52,719 nucleotides of DNA from an uncultured Bacteroidales bacterium. GTDB lineage: Bacteria; Bacteroidota; Bacteroidia; Bacteroidales; UBA932. This document shows, piece by piece, positions 50,033 to 52,719 of the stretch. The stretch is taken from contig CANBDX010000006.1 of assembly GCA_947367315.1 (NCBI GenBank), positions 1-52,719 of the forward strand. The letters run 5' to 3'. The notes beneath the pieces are model-generated. The model saw nothing but the letters and a program-made list of their open reading frames with translations, had not been told where the DNA came from and searched no databases. The translations under genes were made by a program, and so were the position numbers. Numbering within the stretch: position 1 is the stretch's first letter; each line of letters starts with the position of its first letter.

Positions 50033-52123
50033 TTACTTTGTAAGACCGAGCTTCTTCATGAGAGCCTCAGGCTGAGGATCGTGTCCGCGGAAGTTGCGGT
50101 AGATTACAGACTCGTCCTCTGCACCACCCATCTCAAGGATGTTCTTGCGGAAAGAATCTGCAACCTCGGTATTGAAGATTCCCTTCTCCTTGAAGAGCGA
50201 GAATGCGTCGGCCTCAAGAACTTCCGCCCACTTGTAAGAGTAGTATCCCGCGCTGTATCCGCCCGAGAAGATATGTGAGAATGAAGTTGAGAATCCGGTT
50301 CCTTCAACAGAAGGCATCACGGCATACGGAGCAAGCACCTTCTGCTCGAATTCGATAGCGCTCTCGGCAGGAACTTCCTTGAGAGTATGCCATGCCATGT
50401 CGAGGTAGCCGAAATGAAGCTGGCGTACCTGGCCATAGCCTGCGAGATAGTTCTTAGCCGCAACTATCTTCTCGATAAGGTCTGCCGGGATAGCCTCGCC
50501 AGTCTGGTAATGCTTTGCGAAAGAATTCAGGTACTCCGGCTCAAACGCCCAGTTCTCCATAATCTGAGAAGGAAGCTCCACGAAGTCACGTGAAACGTTT
50601 GTTCCTGTGAGAGAGCCGTAACGTCCCTTTGCAAGGATACCGTGAAGGGCATGACCGAACTCATGGAGGAATGTAGTGAACTCATCATGAGTAATAAGCG
50701 ACGGAGCATCTGCTGTAGGCTTTGTGAAGTTACATACGATGCTGATGAAAGGTCTGTTTTCAACTCCGTCCTTTATGCTCTGACCACGGAACTCGGTCAT
50801 CCATGCACCGCCTCTCTTGCTTGCACGAGGGAAGAAGTCCGCATAGAAGAGTGCAAGGTGGCTTCCGTCTGCATCCTTCACCTCATACACCTTCACATCC
50901 TCATGATACACAGAGAGGTTGTCAAGTTCCTCGAAAGTGATGCCGTAAAGACGGTTCGCAAGTCCGAAGACTGCATCGATACAGCTTTCGAGCTGGAAAT
51001 AAGGCTTGAGTTCCTCAGCGTTGAGAGAGTACTCAGCCTCCTGATAGCGCTCTGACCAGTAAGAGAAATCCCACGGCATGAGCTTATTATCCTCAAAACC
51101 GTTCTTCTTAGCATATGCAAGGACATCTGCCACATCCTTCTTTGCATACTTCATCGAAGGCTCAAGGAGATTCTTCACGAACTCGTTCACAGTAGTCCTG
51201 TTCTTGGCCATTCTTGTCTCAAGAGCATAGTCTGCATATGTTTCATAACCAAGGATGTTGGCAATCCTGATTCTGAGATCCACTATCTTCTTCACGACAT
51301 CGGTGTTGTCGTTCGCGCCGCCGATGGCCCTGCTGTTGTATGCAGTCCATATCTGCCTGCGGAGCTCACGGTTGGTGCTGTACTTCATGAACGGACTGAA
51401 GCTTGGATACTGCAGTGTGAACGCCCATCCTTCGAGTCCTTTCTCAGCGGCTGTCTCGGCTGCCATTGTCTTCACATACTCAGGAAGACCTGCCAGGTCT
51501 GCAGAGTCAGTCACATGGAGAGTATATGCATTCGTAGCTGCAAGAACGTTCTTGCTGAACTGGAGAGTAGCGAGAGAAAGTTCCTCCGACCACTTGCTGT
51601 AAAGAGCCTTGTCCTCGTCAGAGAGATTTGCTCCGCCACGTACGAAATCCTTGTAGTTATCCTCAAGAAGAGTCATCTGGTCCTTGTCAAGGCCAAGCTC
51701 GTCCTTCTTCTCATACACAGCCTTCACCCTCTGGAAAAGGTCATTGTTGAGGGACACGTACATTGAGTACTCTGTGAGCATCGGGGCCACCTGCTCGGCG
51801 ATAGCCTGCATCTGGTCGTTTGTATTAGCCTCCATAAGATTGTAGAATATACCGGCAACCCTGTCGAGGGTAGCTCCAGCATACTCCATTGCCTCAATGG
51901 TATTTTCGAATGTAGGCTCTTCCTGATTGGCCACAATGGCATCGATTTCCGCCTTTGCCTCCGCTATTCCTGCCTCGAAAGCCGGAAGATAATGCTCATT
52001 TTCGATCTTGTCGAACTCCGGAGCTCCAAATGGTGCCGAAGATTCCGAAAGTAGAGGATTCTTCATGTTGCAACTGCTGATAAGTGCAAGCGCTGCGCCT
52101 GCGATAATTAGTTCTTTCTTCAT
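50033..52123 (-). CDS. M3 family peptidase (oligopeptidase A / peptidyl-dipeptidase Dcp type), lipoprotein
   Basis: A 696-residue zinc peptidase. The N-terminus is a lipoprotein signal (MKKELIIAGAALALISSC-NMK), so it is membrane anchored. The active site is HEFGHALHG at residues 487-495 (H487, E488, H491), with the third ligand expected in the following helix; the flanking M3 motifs FHGY/GYSAGYYSYKWAEVLEADAF occur near the C-terminus. It degrades short peptides, probably in the periplasm. A promoter box lies 40 bases upstream inside the end of the zinc-finger gene. Confidence 0.94.
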   Translation of the reverse strand: MKKELIIAGAALALISSCNMKNPLLSESSAPFGAPEFDKIENEHYLPAFEAGIAEAKAEIDAIVANQEEPTFENTIEAMEYAGATLDRVAGIFYNLMEANTNDQMQAIAEQVAPMLTEYSMYVSLNNDLFQRVKAVYEKKDELGLDKDQMTLLEDNYKDFVRGGANLSDEDKALYSKWSEELSLATLQFSKNVLAATNAYTLHVTDSADLAGLPEYVKTMAAETAAEKGLEGWAFTLQYPSFSPFMKYSTNRELRRQIWTAYNSRAIGGANDNTDVVKKIVDLRIRIANILGYETYADYALETRMAKNRTTVNEFVKNLLEPSMKYAKKDVADVLAYAKKNGFEDNKLMPWDFSYWSERYQEAEYSLNAEELKPYFQLESCIDAVFGLANRLYGITFEELDNLSVYHEDVKVYEVKDADGSHLALFYADFFPRASKRGGAWMTEFRGQSIKDGVENRPFISIVCNFTKPTADAPSLITHDEFTTFLHEFGHALHGILAKGRYGSLTGTNVSRDFVELPSQIMENWAFEPEYLNSFAKHYQTGEAIPADLIEKIVAAKNYLAGYGQVRQLHFGYLDMAWHTLKEVPAESAIEFEQKVLAPYAVMPSVEGTGFSTSFSHIFSGGYSAGYYSYKWAEVLEADAFSLFKEKGIFNTEVADSFRKNILEMGGAEDESVIYRNFRGHDPQPEALMKKLGLTK

Positions 52124-52126
52124 ATA

Positions 52127-52552
52127 TTATAATGTTTGATCTTCGTTCATAGAATCAGTCCGCAAAGTTAAGGAAACATTTTGTATTTTCGACATGCCAT
52201 ATATGCGGGTTTCCGTCATTATATACTTTATATCGAAACAACTGTATTCATCATGCTTCCTCACCTTGCGGTAAGAAGTCACTACTCCCGGAACGAAACC
52301 CCGCTGAAGCAGATAGGAGAGGTCCACAGACCGTATACCGAACTTAATAAACTCCTCCAGAATGCTGTAATTCCTTGACAGGATGGACAAAGTCCTTCTG
52401 CGGAATGCACGGCTGTCCTTCATCATGCTGTTGTGATGTCGGTTACGGCAGTCCTCGCAGCAGTACTTCTTGTCGGTCCTGCCGTATCTTATCTGCTCTC
52501 CACACTCCAGACATCTGGGCATATGCTTTATTTTCTTATTGCCGTAATCCAT
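52127..52552 (-). CDS. Small zinc-finger protein, Bacteroidetes hypothetical family
   Basis: A 141-residue protein (or 131 if started at MPRCLECGEQ, ATG 52520-52522, where related proteins seem to begin). The N-terminal CLECGEQ...YCCEDCRNRHH makes a four-cysteine zinc ribbon. A basic helical region (RAFRRRTLSILSRNYSILEEF) and a beta-rich C-terminus follow. Similar zinc-ribbon proteins beginning with CxxC...KKFCSDxCR-like motifs are common in Bacteroidetes; no function is known. DNA or RNA binding is plausible. It ends four bases before the M3 peptidase start. Confidence 0.72.
   Translation of the reverse strand: MDYGNKKIKHMPRCLECGEQIRYGRTDKKYCCEDCRNRHHNSMMKDSRAFRRRTLSILSRNYSILEEFIKFGIRSVDLSYLLQRGFVPGVVTSYRKVRKHDEYSCFDIKYIMTETRIYGMSKIQNVSLTLRTDSMNEDQTL
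52163..52170 (-). promoter_or_regulatory. Promoter -7 box (TAACTTTG) for the M3 peptidase gene
   Basis: Matches TAnnTTTG on the minus strand, within the last codons of the zinc-finger gene and 40 bases before the M3 peptidase ATG. It implies that the peptidase can be transcribed apart from its neighbour. Confidence 0.45.
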
Positions 52553-52661
52553 AATCGCTCCTCCACATCAAGTGATAAATAAACGTGACCTCTTTTTACA
52601 CCTCACCAAACGGTATGGCAAATATGATTATTGGATTCCGACAGTCAAATAGCCGGATGCC

Positions 52662-52704
52662 GGTTTTTCCTTTTTTTATAAAAGGTTTTTCTTTTTTTTA
52701 TAAT
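52662..52704. repeat. Two T-rich direct repeats at the window edge
   Basis: GGTTTTTCCTTTTTTTATAA (52662-52681) is followed by a near copy GGTTTTTCTTTTTTTTATAA (52684-52703). The region precedes the minus-strand zinc-finger gene and continues beyond the window. It may be promoter or terminator DNA of a neighbour outside the window. Confidence 0.35.
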
Positions 52705-52719
52705 CCCGCCGCATTATAA

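Overview
The window is a gene-dense chromosomal segment of about 50% GC from a member of the Bacteroidales, probably a gut or other anaerobic lineage. This rests on family-specific gene forms (GT3-type glycogen synthase, GH57, GH133 debranching enzyme, RNF complex with an RseC-like leader gene, NupG-type permease, M3 lipoprotein peptidase). It also rests on promoter-like boxes of the Bacteroidetes type TAnnTTTG upstream of many genes and on the general absence of Shine-Dalgarno sequences. No rRNA, tRNA, CRISPR array, transposase or prophage was found. Genus-level assignment is not possible from the sequence alone.

Layout. (1) 60-15736, minus strand: a long co-directional block that starts with exonuclease VII (xseA, xseB) and continues through a glycogen cluster: branching enzyme, GH133 debranching enzyme, GT4 glycosyltransferase, GH57 glucanase with a histone-like lysine/alanine/proline tail, and a 1412-residue fusion of GT3 glycogen synthase with GT35 alpha-glucan phosphorylase. 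It ends with ribF, a small membrane protein, greA, a HIT protein and a TlpA-like lipoprotein. Junctions are tight, with several TAATG overlaps. (2) 15842-20860, plus strand: a secreted tandem-domain esterase, then engB, prs, a small cysteine-rich membrane protein and der. (3) 20861-22807: an accessory-looking patch with a strong hairpin and two unrecognised membrane proteins. (4) 22808-25470, plus strand: hutI carrying an in-frame palindromic insertion, and two paralogous outer-membrane barrel proteins. (5) 25495-37663, minus strand: two M23 peptidases, a MerR-like regulator, a Nif3-like protein, a zinc-ribbon coiled-coil protein, dnaB, a DUF3108 protein, rseC-like, rnfB-C-D-G-E-A and a small TPR-like gene, closed by a terminator that overlaps the last codons. 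(6) 38069-46334, plus strand: alaS, an lptF-fmt fusion overlapping a thiamine pyrophosphokinase gene, then ilvA and ilvE. (7) 46327-52552: lptG and tgt (minus), a NupG-type permease (plus), an M3 peptidase lipoprotein and a zinc-finger protein (minus).

How the genes work together. The first block encodes most of a glycogen cycle: chain elongation, branching, phosphorolysis, debranching and an extra glucanase. No ADP-glucose pyrophosphorylase is present, which fits the GT3 type that normally uses UDP-glucose. The RNF block encodes an ion-translocating ferredoxin:NAD+ oxidoreductase typical of anaerobic energy metabolism. LptF and LptG, the permease pair of LPS export, are both here but on opposite strands about 3 kb apart, and LptF is fused to methionyl-tRNA formyltransferase.

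The most unusual items are the palindromic element inside hutI that is open in both orientations, the LptF-Fmt fusion, the synthase-phosphorylase fusion, the GH57 tail, and a structured intergenic region upstream of alaS. I do not see a clearly new multi-gene defence or mobile system.
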